Assembly: GCF_000286955.2 (NCBI RefSeq)
Contig: NZ_AJYK02000095.1
Location: forward strand, 1-64,000
Origin: Vibrio rumoiensis 1S-45
Lineage (GTDB): Bacteria; Pseudomonadota; Gammaproteobacteria; Enterobacterales; Vibrionaceae
Direction of reading: 5' to 3'
DNA length: 64,000 nucleotides
The position numbers and the translations under genes are program-made. This document shows positions 27,127-36,423 of the stretch, piece by piece; position 1 is the stretch's first letter, and every line of letters begins with the position of its first letter. The notes below the pieces were generated by a model that worked only from the letters and a program-made list of their open reading frames with translations, was not told the DNA's origin and made no database searches.

Positions 27127-28128
27127 ATGAAAATTAAACAAGTTTCGTTACTTACATCTGTTGCTTCGATCGTTTCACTTTCTTTACTCTTTTCAGGTCA
27201 AGCAAACGCTGCAGCTGAAAATGCTGGTGAATTTTACCTAGGTGCTAAAACAGGCTGGTCAAACTTCGTAGAATGTAGCTCTACTGATTGTGATGATGAC
27301 GCTTGGGCTGGCAGCTTGTACGGTGGTTACCAATTTAATTCTTGGTTATCTTTAGAAGGTGGTTACAACTACCTTGGTAAATCAAAGTCTTATGTTTCTG
27401 ACGTTCTTGCTAATGAAACTCGCGTAAACCAAGGTGAGCTAGGTCTGAAAATGGATTGGAACCTAACTGACACGTGGAACTTATTCGCGAAAGTTGGTGG
27501 TTCTTACAACGATGTTGATTCGACTGCAACAGAAGACGACGAAAACTTTTCTTACATGGCTGGTGCTGGTATTGAATACCAAATCAACCACAACTGGCGT
27601 CTACGTTCAGAATACCAATGGTTTAACCATGTTGGCGAAAGAAGCACAACTGGTAATACAGATATTAACTACCTAAGCTTTGGTATTTCATACTACTTCG
27701 GTAGCCCTGCTCCAGTTGCTGCTGCAGCTGTTGCTGCTCCTGTTGTTGCTCAAGAAGTTGCTCCAGAGCCAGCTCCAGAGCCGTTACCAGCAGCTACACT
27801 TTCTACTAACGCATTTACTCTTAACTCTACAGAGTTAACTGATACTGCTAAAGGTTCTTTAGACCCTGTTGCTACTTACCTAGAGCAACATCCTGACGTA
27901 ACTGTTGACGTAGTTGGCTACACAGACTCATCTGGCGCTGCTGAATACAACCAACAACTGTCTGAAAAACGTGCACAATCTGCAGCTGATTACTTAACAG
28001 CTCAAGGTGTTGAAACATCTCGCATCACTGTTGATGGTAAAGGTGAAGAAAACCCAATCGCAGACAACGCTACTCGTGAAGGTCGCGAGAAAAACCGTCG
28101 TATCGAAGTTTACTACAAAATGAACTAA
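27127..28128 (+). CDS. ompA: OmpA-family outer-membrane porin
   Basis: 333 residues. Signal peptide cut near QANAA, an eight-strand beta-barrel (about 30-195) ending LSFGISYYFG, an Ala/Pro-rich hinge (APVAAAAVAAPV to EPAPEPLPA), and a C-terminal OmpA domain that binds peptidoglycan (VDVVGYTDSSGAAEYNQQLSEKRA; NRRIEVYY). Codon choice is strongly biased, suggesting high expression. A pair of Cys in the first barrel loop (ECSSTDCDD) may form a disulfide. Confidence 0.93.
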   Translation: MKIKQVSLLTSVASIVSLSLLFSGQANAAAENAGEFYLGAKTGWSNFVECSSTDCDDDAWAGSLYGGYQFNSWLSLEGGYNYLGKSKSYVSDVLANETRVNQGELGLKMDWNLTDTWNLFAKVGGSYNDVDSTATEDDENFSYMAGAGIEYQINHNWRLRSEYQWFNHVGERSTTGNTDINYLSFGISYYFGSPAPVAAAAVAAPVVAQEVAPEPAPEPLPAATLSTNAFTLNSTELTDTAKGSLDPVATYLEQHPDVTVDVVGYTDSSGAAEYNQQLSEKRAQSAADYLTAQGVETSRITVDGKGEENPIADNATREGREKNRRIEVYYKMN

Positions 28129-28152
28129 GAACACGTAAAGATATAAATGAAG

Positions 28153-28180
28153 GAAGCCACTTTTGTGGCTTCTTTTTTTT
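28153..28180 (+). terminator. Intrinsic terminator of ompA
   Basis: GAAGCCAC-TTTT-GTGGCTTC followed by eight T's: a textbook strong terminator. Confidence 0.92.
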
Positions 28181-28344
28181 ACTTTATAAACGAAATACAC
28201 AATCCGAAAACGCGCCTACCCACGTAATCTCAAAATGTAAGTTTCAACGCCAATATCGCGATATTTAATCCATCCTTTGTTAAAACTTACCACAACTCTA
28301 TTAAGTACCAGCTCAGAGCCTTGTTGAAGTTAGGATCCCCTCTA

Positions 28345-29772
28345 TTATGAAATCCCACCTTTCGTGAGATGTAATGGGTTCAACAATCGTTCCAATTCCT
28401 CTCGCGTTAATTCCGTTTCTTCAAATGCGACATCAATAATGTCACGTCCTTCCTTGTAGGCTTTTTTTGCTACTTTTGCTGCTTTTTCATAACCAATGAT
28501 GGGATTGAGTGCCGTGACTAATATTGGATTCTTAGCTAATGCCACTTGTAAATTATCTTTCCTAACGGTGAAATCCAAGATAGCCTTTTCAGCTAATGCA
28601 TTAGAACTCGTGGACAACAACTTGATGCTTTGCAAAAGATTCTGTGCAATGACTGGCAACATTACATTTAGCTGAAAATTCCCAGCCTGACCGGCCACTG
28701 TAATGGTCGTATCATTCCCTATCACTTGCGCTGCAGCCATCGCGACCGCTTCTGGAATAACCGGATTGACTTTCCCTGGCATAATAGAAGAGCCCGGCTG
28801 TAAAGAAGGCAACTCAATTTCACCGATCCCAGCCAGAGGCCCTGAATTCATCCATCGAAGATCATTGGCAATTTTCATTAATGAAACCGCGTACGCTTTC
28901 AGTTCACCGGAAAGTGCCACACTCGAATCTTGACAACTCAAGTTGTAAAAGTAATTGCTGCTAGGCGTTAATTCCAAGCCTGTTAGCGAACTAAGCACTT
29001 TAGAAAACTCTTTCGCAAAATCATCATGGGCATTAATTCCTGTGCCAACGGCTGTACCGCCTTGAGCTAGTTGTTCAAATTCACCTAATCGATTCTCAAC
29101 TCTACATTTCGCTTTATCTATTTGGGTTTTCCATCCCATTAATTCTTGTTTCATTGTAATCGGCATGGCATCCATTAAATGAGTTCGACCTGTTTTAACA
29201 ACATTTGCCAATTCATCTGCTTTCTTTGCCAAGGTGCAACTTAAATGATCCATTTCCGGTAATAAGCCTTCACGTATGGTAAGTAACGCACTTAACTGAA
29301 TCGCAGTTGGAATCACATCATTACTGCTCTGCCCCATATTAACGTGGTCATTCGGGCCGACTGGCGTACTCTCATCGCCATTAGCAACCAGCATTCGATT
29401 CGCTAAAGAAGCGATCACTTCATTAACGTTCATATTTGTACTGGTACCCGACCCTGTTTGAAAAACATCAATCGGGAACTGATCTTGATACTTACCATCG
29501 AGTAGCTCAAGGCAGCTATGTTCAATCACTTTAAATCGTATTTGATCAAGTAGCCCTAATTGTGTGTTCACCCTCGCAGCAGCGAGCTTTATTAGAACAA
29601 TAGAACGAATGAATTCATGGGGCATTTCAAGACCACTGATCGAAAAATTATCAATAGCACGCTGGGTTTGAGCTTGATACAAGGCATCAATAGGCACTTG
29701 CACTTCACCCATGCTGTCTTTTTCGGTACGGAAGGTCGTTGATTTTGAGGTATTAGATGAAGAGGAAGCCAT
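28345..29772 (-). CDS. fumC: Fumarate hydratase, class II
   Basis: 475 residues. Converts fumarate to L-malate in the TCA cycle; the class II enzyme needs no iron-sulfur cluster. Signatures: TGSGTSTNMNVNEVIA near residue 118, TVGTGIN-type AVGTGINAH, and the superfamily loop GSSIMPGKVNPV near 332. Aspartate ammonia-lyase is the close alternative, but the TSTNMN block favours FumC. Ten extra Ser/Thr-rich residues lie at the N-terminus. Confidence 0.93.
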   Translation of the reverse strand: MASSSSNTSKSTTFRTEKDSMGEVQVPIDALYQAQTQRAIDNFSISGLEMPHEFIRSIVLIKLAAARVNTQLGLLDQIRFKVIEHSCLELLDGKYQDQFPIDVFQTGSGTSTNMNVNEVIASLANRMLVANGDESTPVGPNDHVNMGQSSNDVIPTAIQLSALLTIREGLLPEMDHLSCTLAKKADELANVVKTGRTHLMDAMPITMKQELMGWKTQIDKAKCRVENRLGEFEQLAQGGTAVGTGINAHDDFAKEFSKVLSSLTGLELTPSSNYFYNLSCQDSSVALSGELKAYAVSLMKIANDLRWMNSGPLAGIGEIELPSLQPGSSIMPGKVNPVIPEAVAMAAAQVIGNDTTITVAGQAGNFQLNVMLPVIAQNLLQSIKLLSTSSNALAEKAILDFTVRKDNLQVALAKNPILVTALNPIIGYEKAAKVAKKAYKEGRDIIDVAFEETELTREELERLLNPLHLTKGGIS

Positions 29773-29894
29773 CGTTTCTTTCCTTTTAAGAGCGGAATTC
29801 GATGGCTTCAGTGTCGAGCTTAATCAAGAGATATGCAAGTTATCAATCTAATTGAATATCCCTCTTAATCTTTATTTGAATGAGATTGGTAGGG

Positions 29895-30317
29895 TTAGCG
29901 TTGCTTGGGAAATTCTTGTACACCCTCAGGAATAGTCACCCAAGCCTGCTTTTCACTGGTCCAAACATGCGTTGTGGGAACAATCATGCGAGTATCACTT
30001 AATCCACCAGCGGCTTTGAATTTGATCATTTCCGGATCAGCTGGATTAACTTGATAAATACGATTGCCACAGCTAGGGCAAAATTTTCCAACATTCGTAT
30101 TACCGCTGTCAGCAACACGAGAAGTTTCATGCAACTCACCTGTAATATCAATATCATTTCGATTAACGATTGTGGTAATACTAAATGCACTGGTAGACAA
30201 TTTTTGACATTCTTTACAATGACAAGCAATCACCATTTTAGGCGCTGCCTTTAATGAAAACTTAACTTGCCCACACTGACATTCACCCTGCACTGGATAA
30301 TTTACTTCGTTCATCAT
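29895..30317 (-). CDS. GFA-family zinc protein
   Basis: 140 residues. The glutathione-dependent formaldehyde-activating (GFA/CENP-V) fold is shown by the zinc ligands CQCG near residue 13, CHCKECQK near 33 and FCPSCGNRIY near 80. Substrate unknown; most bacterial members are uncharacterised. It follows sseA by 26 bp on the same strand and probably shares its transcript. Confidence 0.82.
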   Translation of the reverse strand: MMNEVNYPVQGECQCGQVKFSLKAAPKMVIACHCKECQKLSTSAFSITTIVNRNDIDITGELHETSRVADSGNTNVGKFCPSCGNRIYQVNPADPEMIKFKAAGGLSDTRMIVPTTHVWTSEKQAWVTIPEGVQEFPKQR

Positions 30318-30343
30318 TCACCCCTTTTGCTCATTAATCTTAA

Positions 30344-31186
30344 CTATTCAATTGGAAGGTTAGGATCAGCACCCCATTCCGCCCACGATCCATCATAAAC
30401 AACCAAACTGGTGAAACCAGCTATATAAGCCGCTAAAATAACAATGCAGGCTGTTAAACCAGAACCACATGAAAATATTTGTTTCTTATCATAGCTGAGT
30501 TGATGCTCTGCAAATATGGGCTGTAATTCTTCTTGGCTTTTATAGCGATGCCCATTCAGCACTTGGCCAAAGGGTAGGTTGATAGACGATGGAATATGCC
30601 CTGATCGCATCCCTTCGCGTGGTTCTTTGACTTGCCCCATAAATCGCTCATTTGAACGTACATCAATAATTTGTTGTTCAGGATCATCAATGGCCTCCAG
30701 AACCTCTTTCGCACCATACACTTTCTCTTGGTGAAAAATAGCACTGAAATTACCCTGTGCTTTTTGCTCCGGATCTAATAATGCATCGACGAGTGGGTAA
30801 CCTAACTCTTGCCAGCGAGACACACCGCCATCAAGAACATAAACTTGCTCAAACCCCATAGATTTAAACATCCACCACGCGCGAGGAACGGAATAAAGCC
30901 CTCTTGCATCATAGATAATAACAATACTCTCGGAGTTAACACCAAGCTGCCTGACTTCTTGGGTAAACTTCTCGGCACTTGGCATACTATTAGGCAATGG
31001 ATTATCAAGATCAACAAAGACATTTTCGATATCAAATGCTTGCGAATTTGGAAGGTACTTACGGGGTAATTCTAATGTCTCCCCCACCACCGCGTGTTCT
31101 GTGGTGGCATCAAGCAAAATTAAGTTATCATCGGAAAAATGATCAAATAACCAAGTTGGTGAGATCATTGGGTAAGCAGAGTTCAT
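30344..31186 (-). CDS. sseA: 3-mercaptopyruvate/thiosulfate sulfurtransferase
   Basis: 280 residues with two rhodanese domains. The active-site Cys sits in the C-terminal loop CGSGLTACI, the CG[ST]G[VL]TA form typical of mercaptopyruvate sulfurtransferases; the N-terminal domain is inactive, as usual. Closing motif YDGSWAEWG. ATG 31186 has AAAGGA eight bases upstream, while the in-frame ATG nine bases earlier is too close to it, so the later start is used. Confidence 0.9.
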   Translation of the reverse strand: MNSAYPMISPTWLFDHFSDDNLILLDATTEHAVVGETLELPRKYLPNSQAFDIENVFVDLDNPLPNSMPSAEKFTQEVRQLGVNSESIVIIYDARGLYSVPRAWWMFKSMGFEQVYVLDGGVSRWQELGYPLVDALLDPEQKAQGNFSAIFHQEKVYGAKEVLEAIDDPEQQIIDVRSNERFMGQVKEPREGMRSGHIPSSINLPFGQVLNGHRYKSQEELQPIFAEHQLSYDKKQIFSCGSGLTACIVILAAYIAGFTSLVVYDGSWAEWGADPNLPIE

Positions 31187-31335
31187 GGCATCCATCCTTT
31201 CTTTTATATGAAAACCTGAATTGCGAATAACTACATACGATTCAATATGGTAATTTAAACGCCCTTGCGCAATTCTGATTAAGTGAGGGGATGCCCATGA
31301 AACATTTTAATGGTTAATATCATAACGAAGCATCA

Positions 31336-31899
31336 TTACAATTGGTGCACCATAAATTGAGCATCATCACCGTAACTATCGGTACTGTTCGACTGAATTG
31401 ATTTAAAACCATATTTGCCCCAAAAGCTAGCCATACCTTGTACTGCGACTAAAGAAATTTTATCTATATTAAAATCCTCAGCATGGGTAATCACATTTTC
31501 AATCAAAGCTTGGGCAATACCAGCACCGCGTGCATCAGGGTTAATGGCTAGATCATGAATGTATAATGTTGAAGCATCTTCCATTGAAACTACTTCATCA
31601 CGCTCAGAAATATCTTGATTAATACAAGGAGGAACATCGCTTTCCCATGGATGTGCAAGTACATAACCAAGCACTTGATCGTCTTCATCCATACAGACAA
31701 AACACGTTTCAGGAGAAACATCTGCTTTGATTTTTAAAATATCAATATCTTCGGCTAAGCCATCACGATAAGCCACTTCTTGAATTTGTTCTATTTGAGG
31801 CCAAACTTGCTCAGGAATTTCAGTGATTTGAGGCTCAATATTTTCAATTTGAGAGGATTGGATAGTGTTAACGTTTTTAGAGAATTGGTTCATAGACAT
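31336..31899 (-). CDS. GNAT-family N-acetyltransferase
   Basis: About 187 residues. The acetyl-CoA-binding motif is LAINPDARGAGIAQALI near residue 127, followed by the typical FWGKYGF. The first 50 residues are polar and unrelated to the domain. The start is uncertain: frames open at 31956 (GTG), 31929 and 31899; TTAGGTG before 31899 decided the choice. Substrate unknown. Confidence 0.8.
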   Translation of the reverse strand: MSMNQFSKNVNTIQSSQIENIEPQITEIPEQVWPQIEQIQEVAYRDGLAEDIDILKIKADVSPETCFVCMDEDDQVLGYVLAHPWESDVPPCINQDISERDEVVSMEDASTLYIHDLAINPDARGAGIAQALIENVITHAEDFNIDKISLVAVQGMASFWGKYGFKSIQSNSTDSYGDDAQFMVHQL

Positions 31900-32048
31900 G
31901 GATACACCTAATTTATTGTGTTCCGTCATCCTTAACTGATTGGGGAAACTGTTCACCGTCTGGTGAAAGTGACGGCATTATAACAAAATAATGCCTTCAT
32001 ATAAACAAGGTGATTTTTTCACATCTTAATAGCGTTTAAATATAGAAC

Positions 32049-32333
32049 TTAAAGAAAAAAATCGGGATTTAAAATCAACACCGTTCCAATGCAATTTAAG
32101 ATAACCATTATCCAAAATACGATTTGGAAACTGGTCTTACTGGTTTTATGTCGAAAAATTTTTTGTGCCATTAATGCGCCGGGCCAACCACCGGCAAACG
32201 CGAGTGTGTGTAACGTTTTTTCTGGCGTTCTCCACGTACCTTTTTTGGCTGCAGATTTGTCTTTCCAATAAACGACAAAGGTTACAAGGCTTATTATCAG
32301 GCAATAGAAAACGCCTGCTTGAATGGTAATCAT
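32049..32333 (-). CDS. DUF1294 small membrane protein
   Basis: 94 residues with three hydrophobic segments and the family core YWKDKSAAKKGTWRTPEKTLH...GGWPGALMAQKIFRHKTSK. Inner-membrane protein of unknown role; in some bacteria the domain is fused to a cold-shock domain, which is absent here. Confidence 0.85.
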   Translation of the reverse strand: MITIQAGVFYCLIISLVTFVVYWKDKSAAKKGTWRTPEKTLHTLAFAGGWPGALMAQKIFRHKTSKTSFQIVFWIMVILNCIGTVLILNPDFFL

Positions 32334-32441
32334 TGGTGGTGCTCACTGTATTAATGGATTTGTTCGATATCGCTTAAAGCTTATACTTCATGCTGCTGAA
32401 GGCGAATAATAATCCACGATCTACAATGATGACAACCCATT

Positions 32442-32711
32442 CTAAAATAATAAAGCCAGATCATGACGATCTGGCTGTTCACACGATACGGCATCAATAG
32501 ATAAAGCAAAATTTCGGCACTCTGGCGGGAAGTACAAAATAAAATCACAGTGCAGTTGCCCACCCGATTCATGGCGATAATAAACACTCATCTTGCTTTT
32601 ATCATCAGATTCTAAGCACAAATGTTTGATACGCTCAATTTCAGGAGAAGCAAATAATGCATCTCCTAAATTTTTACGATACCAACGATCACTGAGGTGA
32701 CCCGCATTCAT
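32442..32711 (-). CDS. Small conserved-looking protein of unknown function
   Basis: 89 residues from ATG 32711, which has GGTGG five bases upstream. The frame stays open upstream, with GTG 32720 and TTG 32723 also possible. No signal peptide or membrane segment. Features: MNAGHLSDRWYRKNLGDALFA, PEIERIKHL and YRHESGGQLHCDFILYFPP. It begins 53 bp after ldhA on the same strand. I do not recognise a family. Confidence 0.6.
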   Translation of the reverse strand: MNAGHLSDRWYRKNLGDALFASPEIERIKHLCLESDDKSKMSVYYRHESGGQLHCDFILYFPPECRNFALSIDAVSCEQPDRHDLALLF

Positions 32712-32764
32712 TCTGTCCACCAAATATTCATTTATGACCGGCAGCGCTATTACAGACGGTTCTA

Positions 32765-33760
32765 TTAGAGATTAAACAATTCATTTCCAGACAACGCACC
32801 TTTTGAAAATGCATCCACATTCATTAAAGTCGTTTCAGCAATATTCGCTAAGGCTTCTTGTGTTAAAAAGGCTTGGTGGCCAGTAAATAACACATTATGA
32901 CAAGCTGACAAACGGCGGAAAATATCATCGGTAATAATGTCATTCGACTTATCTTGGAAAAACAATTCCTTTTCATTGTCGTAAACATCTAAACCAAGCG
33001 CCCCAATTTTACCTGATTTAAGAGCTTCAATTGCTTCTTGTGAATCTAGTAAGCCGCCGCGACTGGTGTTAATAATCATCACACCATCTTTCATTTTACT
33101 AAACGACTCTGCATTTAATAATTGTCGGTTACTTTCTGTTAATGGGCAATGCAACGTAATCACATCGGAGCGGTGATATATTTCATCTAACTCAACATAT
33201 TGAGCACCAATCTCAATTGCGGCATCACTTGGATATGGGTCATAACATAAAATATTCATACCCAAACCTTTTAAAATCCTCATGGTGGCTAAGCCAATTT
33301 TCCCAGAACCAATTACCCCAACGGTTTTGCCGTGAAAATTAAAGCCAGTTAACCCTTCAAGAGAGAAATTAGCATCACGTGTTCTTTGATAAGCTTTGTG
33401 GAAACGTCGATTCAAACACATCATTAATCCAACAGCATGCTCTGCAATAGCTTCTGGTGAATAAGCAGGCACTCGCACAACTTGAATGCCTAATTCTTTC
33501 GCCGCATCCAAATCAATACGGTCAAAACCAGCACAACGCATGGCAATTAATTTCGTTCCTTGAGAAGCAAGTTTCTCTAAAACTGGACGGCCTAGTTCAT
33601 CATTCACAAACGCACAAATGACTTGAGAGTCCTCAGCAATGGCTGCTGTTTTTAGGTCCAATTGGAAATTAAAAAAATGGCAATCAAACCCATATTGTTG
33701 ATTGGCTTTTAGAAATGACACCTCATCATAAGACTTCGTACTAAACATCGAAATTTTCAT
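32765..33760 (-). CDS. ldhA: D-lactate dehydrogenase (fermentative, NAD-dependent)
   Basis: 331 residues (E. coli LdhA 329). NAD-binding GVIGSGKIGLATMRILKGLGM; catalytic residues in TLHCPLT, INTSRGGLLD (Arg), the Glu region KELFFQD and the His in LFTGHQAFLT. Reduces pyruvate to D-lactate under oxygen limitation. ATG 33760 is preceded by AAGGGG; the longer frame from 33787 has no such support. Confidence 0.93.
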   Translation of the reverse strand: MKISMFSTKSYDEVSFLKANQQYGFDCHFFNFQLDLKTAAIAEDSQVICAFVNDELGRPVLEKLASQGTKLIAMRCAGFDRIDLDAAKELGIQVVRVPAYSPEAIAEHAVGLMMCLNRRFHKAYQRTRDANFSLEGLTGFNFHGKTVGVIGSGKIGLATMRILKGLGMNILCYDPYPSDAAIEIGAQYVELDEIYHRSDVITLHCPLTESNRQLLNAESFSKMKDGVMIINTSRGGLLDSQEAIEALKSGKIGALGLDVYDNEKELFFQDKSNDIITDDIFRRLSACHNVLFTGHQAFLTQEALANIAETTLMNVDAFSKGALSGNELFNL

Positions 33761-33982
33761 GTATCCCCTTACCTTAAAAAATAGCAATGCGACACATTAA
33801 CCTCTGTGATTAATTCACTTCAAGCAATAACTGTCACAAATCACATTTAATCGCCTATATGGATACATTTCTACCATCACTCTTCATTTAGTCGCCAAAT
33901 ATCGTGCAGAGAAAGTAATAAAAGAATGACTAAAATTGAAACAACATCGCATCAAGCTATCTTACTACGTTGATTCAGTTAT

Positions 33983-34003
33983 AAAAAAAGCCAGCAATGG
34001 CTG
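33983..34003 (-). terminator. Intrinsic terminator of the MFS transporter gene
   Basis: On the minus strand AGCCA-TTGC-TGGCT is followed by seven U's, 30 bp past the stop codon. Confidence 0.8.
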
Positions 34004-34033
34004 ACTTTTCTTGTTAGGGAGAAGCGTGACACA

Positions 34034-35269
34034 TCAATCCTGAGCCAATCTTTCGACATGCCACGCGTTCATTCTTTTCATCGACATCACTGCCAGTAAA
34101 ATCACTGAACCTCCGCCCATCACAGCAATCACTGCAAATGGCGCGGTTAATGAGGTTTGTTGAATCAATCCAGCCAGTAGTGATGCACCACTCATTTGTA
34201 TAAAGCCCAGCATCGCTGCAGCAGTACCCGCTCGCTCGCCAAATCCTGCCAATGCCATACTTGTTGCTGGCCCTAATAAAAATGCAAACCCTATGCACAA
34301 CAACGCCATTGGTAACATAAAGCCTGCAGCCGCATAAATTGGGGTTTGAAAGTTCAATAATTGAGCGCCAAATTCCAATAAAGCCGAAACAATAAACAAA
34401 GCAAATGCCAAAATAACTGTTGGACGATTACCTAACTTCTTAATCACCCAAGGCGCACCAAAACAGCCAGCAATATTAACCAGTGCGTTGACTCCAAATA
34501 GACCACTGAATGCCAGCTCAGACATACCAAGCTTGCCAATAAGCCAAACCGGTGAATAAGAAACGTACGTTAAAATCGCCCCCATACCAGTCATGCAGCA
34601 AATGGCGTAAAACATGAAATGACGATCCATTAGAACTGGCTTATAACGAGCCCAGCGGTAAAGTGCGCCATCGCTAATCGTATTGGCAGGGCGAGTTTCC
34701 GGCAAACGAAATGCCACAACACACAACATCAATATTGCATAGCAGGTCATAAATACAAATGTTGAACGCCAACCAAAGTGCAACGCCAACACACCACCTA
34801 AAGTCGGTGCTAACGCAGGAATGACGCAGATCGCACCATTTAAGTAACTGTAAATTTTGGCGCTATCTTTGGTGGAATAACAATCTCGTACGGCGCTAAA
34901 CACCACAATAGAGGTTGAACACGCCGCTAACCCTTGCAATACACGCGCAATTTGTAACCATTCAAACTGGTGAGCCATTGCCGCTAAGACACTACTCAAT
35001 CCATATAACACAATACCAAACAGTGCTACCGGACGGCGGCCAAATCGGTCAGCCAATGGGCCGATAATCACTTGGCCTAAACCCATCGAGAATAAAAATA
35101 GAATCAACGTTGATTGAACTTCGCTGTTCGATACAGAAAACTCTGCGGCCATGGTTGGTAAAGAAGGTAAATAGATGTCTATTGCAAGTGGGCTTAAAAG
35201 CACCATTGCCATCAACATAGGTAATAAATTACGTTGCATGGGCTTATCTTGCTTGGCTGTATTTGGCAT
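34034..35269 (-). CDS. Bcr/CflA-family MFS drug efflux transporter
   Basis: 411 residues and twelve predicted membrane helices. Signatures: LLSPLAIDIYLPSLPTMA at the start of helix 1 (Bcr/CflA motif), GPLADRFGRRPV (MFS motif A) and RVLQGLAACS. Proton-driven export of small drugs such as bicyclomycin-class or chloramphenicol-class compounds is the family role. ATG 35269 was chosen; a longer frame from 35296 is less likely. A LysR regulator is divergent, 112 bp away. Confidence 0.88.
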   Translation of the reverse strand: MPNTAKQDKPMQRNLLPMLMAMVLLSPLAIDIYLPSLPTMAAEFSVSNSEVQSTLILFLFSMGLGQVIIGPLADRFGRRPVALFGIVLYGLSSVLAAMAHQFEWLQIARVLQGLAACSTSIVVFSAVRDCYSTKDSAKIYSYLNGAICVIPALAPTLGGVLALHFGWRSTFVFMTCYAILMLCVVAFRLPETRPANTISDGALYRWARYKPVLMDRHFMFYAICCMTGMGAILTYVSYSPVWLIGKLGMSELAFSGLFGVNALVNIAGCFGAPWVIKKLGNRPTVILAFALFIVSALLEFGAQLLNFQTPIYAAAGFMLPMALLCIGFAFLLGPATSMALAGFGERAGTAAAMLGFIQMSGASLLAGLIQQTSLTAPFAVIAVMGGGSVILLAVMSMKRMNAWHVERLAQD

Positions 35270-35381
35270 GTATTTCTCGTAAAAAGGGCAAAACAAATTT
35301 TTAGATCGTGAGTTTAACGCCTAGATGATATGAATAGAAATGGTATAATTTAGAAAGTTAATTTCCAACAAGGAATATCAG

Positions 35382-36344
35382 GTGAATTTAGATAAACTTG
35401 CGCGTATCGATCTTAATCTATTAGTGATCTTACAAGTTTTAATTGAAGAGCAAAGCGTCACTCGCGCAGCTTATCGCTTAAACCTTAGCCAATCCGCCCT
35501 CAGTAAGAGTTTAAATCGATTACGCGAAACCCTAGATGACCCTTTATTTCAGCGTACCTCTCATGGATTAAAGCCCACCGCACATGCTATGGCATTGGCA
35601 AAATTATTACCCAATACTCTGCAAGGCTTGTATCAACTGACGCTACCACCGGTTTTTGATCCTGCGATTAGTCACCGAAAATTCACCTTTTCCATGGTAG
35701 AAAGTGCTTACGAAACCTTAATCCCTTCTTTTATTGGCTCATTATTGCAACAAGCACCTGATATTAAGCTCGATACTTATTTATGGACCGGACAATCCTT
35801 CCATGATCTACAACAAGGTCAAATTGATTTTGGGATAGCAGGAAGAGATTTACACCCTCAAGTTGGGCTTGATCACAACAAATTACCAGAAGGTCTCGTT
35901 CAACATACGTTATATGAAGATAAACAAGTCTGCTTGGTGCGGAATGATCACCCTATTTTACAAGCCGTGAAGCAGCAAGATTGGACGCTTGAACGTTACT
36001 TAGAAATGGCGCATGTACAAGTTCGGTGTGAAGGCAAAGAATGGTGGGCATTGGATTATCACTTAGCCGATCGAGGTCATCACCGTAACATCAGTGCCAC
36101 TGTACCCGACTTTTACGGTGCGGCCAGCGTGTGCGCTCATACCGATCTCATTTTCACATTGCCTTCTAGCTTTGCTAATCATGCATTAAAACTGTACCCG
36201 CTCACCCAATTAATCCTCCCTTTTGAATTCCTGCCGATGGCCTATGTATTGCTATGGCACGAGCGAAATAACCAAGATAAAGGCCACCAATGGATGCGTG
36301 AAACCATCTGTTTAAGTGTTGAGAAAGCGATAGAAGGAAATTAA
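35382..36344 (+). CDS. LysR-family transcriptional regulator
   Basis: 320 residues. N-terminal winged helix IDLNLLVILQVLIEEQSVTRAAYRLNLSQSALSKSLNRLR; effector-binding domain from about residue 95. It starts at GTG with AAGGA eight bases upstream. Divergent from the MFS pump, it probably controls that gene in response to an unknown ligand. Confidence 0.9.
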   Translation: MNLDKLARIDLNLLVILQVLIEEQSVTRAAYRLNLSQSALSKSLNRLRETLDDPLFQRTSHGLKPTAHAMALAKLLPNTLQGLYQLTLPPVFDPAISHRKFTFSMVESAYETLIPSFIGSLLQQAPDIKLDTYLWTGQSFHDLQQGQIDFGIAGRDLHPQVGLDHNKLPEGLVQHTLYEDKQVCLVRNDHPILQAVKQQDWTLERYLEMAHVQVRCEGKEWWALDYHLADRGHHRNISATVPDFYGAASVCAHTDLIFTLPSSFANHALKLYPLTQLILPFEFLPMAYVLLWHERNNQDKGHQWMRETICLSVEKAIEGN

Positions 36345-36368
36345 ATCTTTTATATCTTCCTAGAATAG

Positions 36369-36401
36369 AAAAGGAGCCAACATGTTCAATGAGCTCCTTT
36401 T
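36369..36401. terminator. Bidirectional intrinsic terminator
   Basis: AAAAGGAGC / GCTCCTTTT stem (36369-36377 with 36393-36401) between the convergent LysR and aldo/keto reductase genes. Confidence 0.8.
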
Positions 36402-36423
36402 GATATTAAATATAGTTAAGTAT

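Noticed and set aside
33800..33860. CRP sites upstream of ldhA (TGTGATTAATTCAC, TGTCACAAATCACA)
   Set aside because: Spacing between half-sites is 5 and 4 instead of 6, so neither fits.
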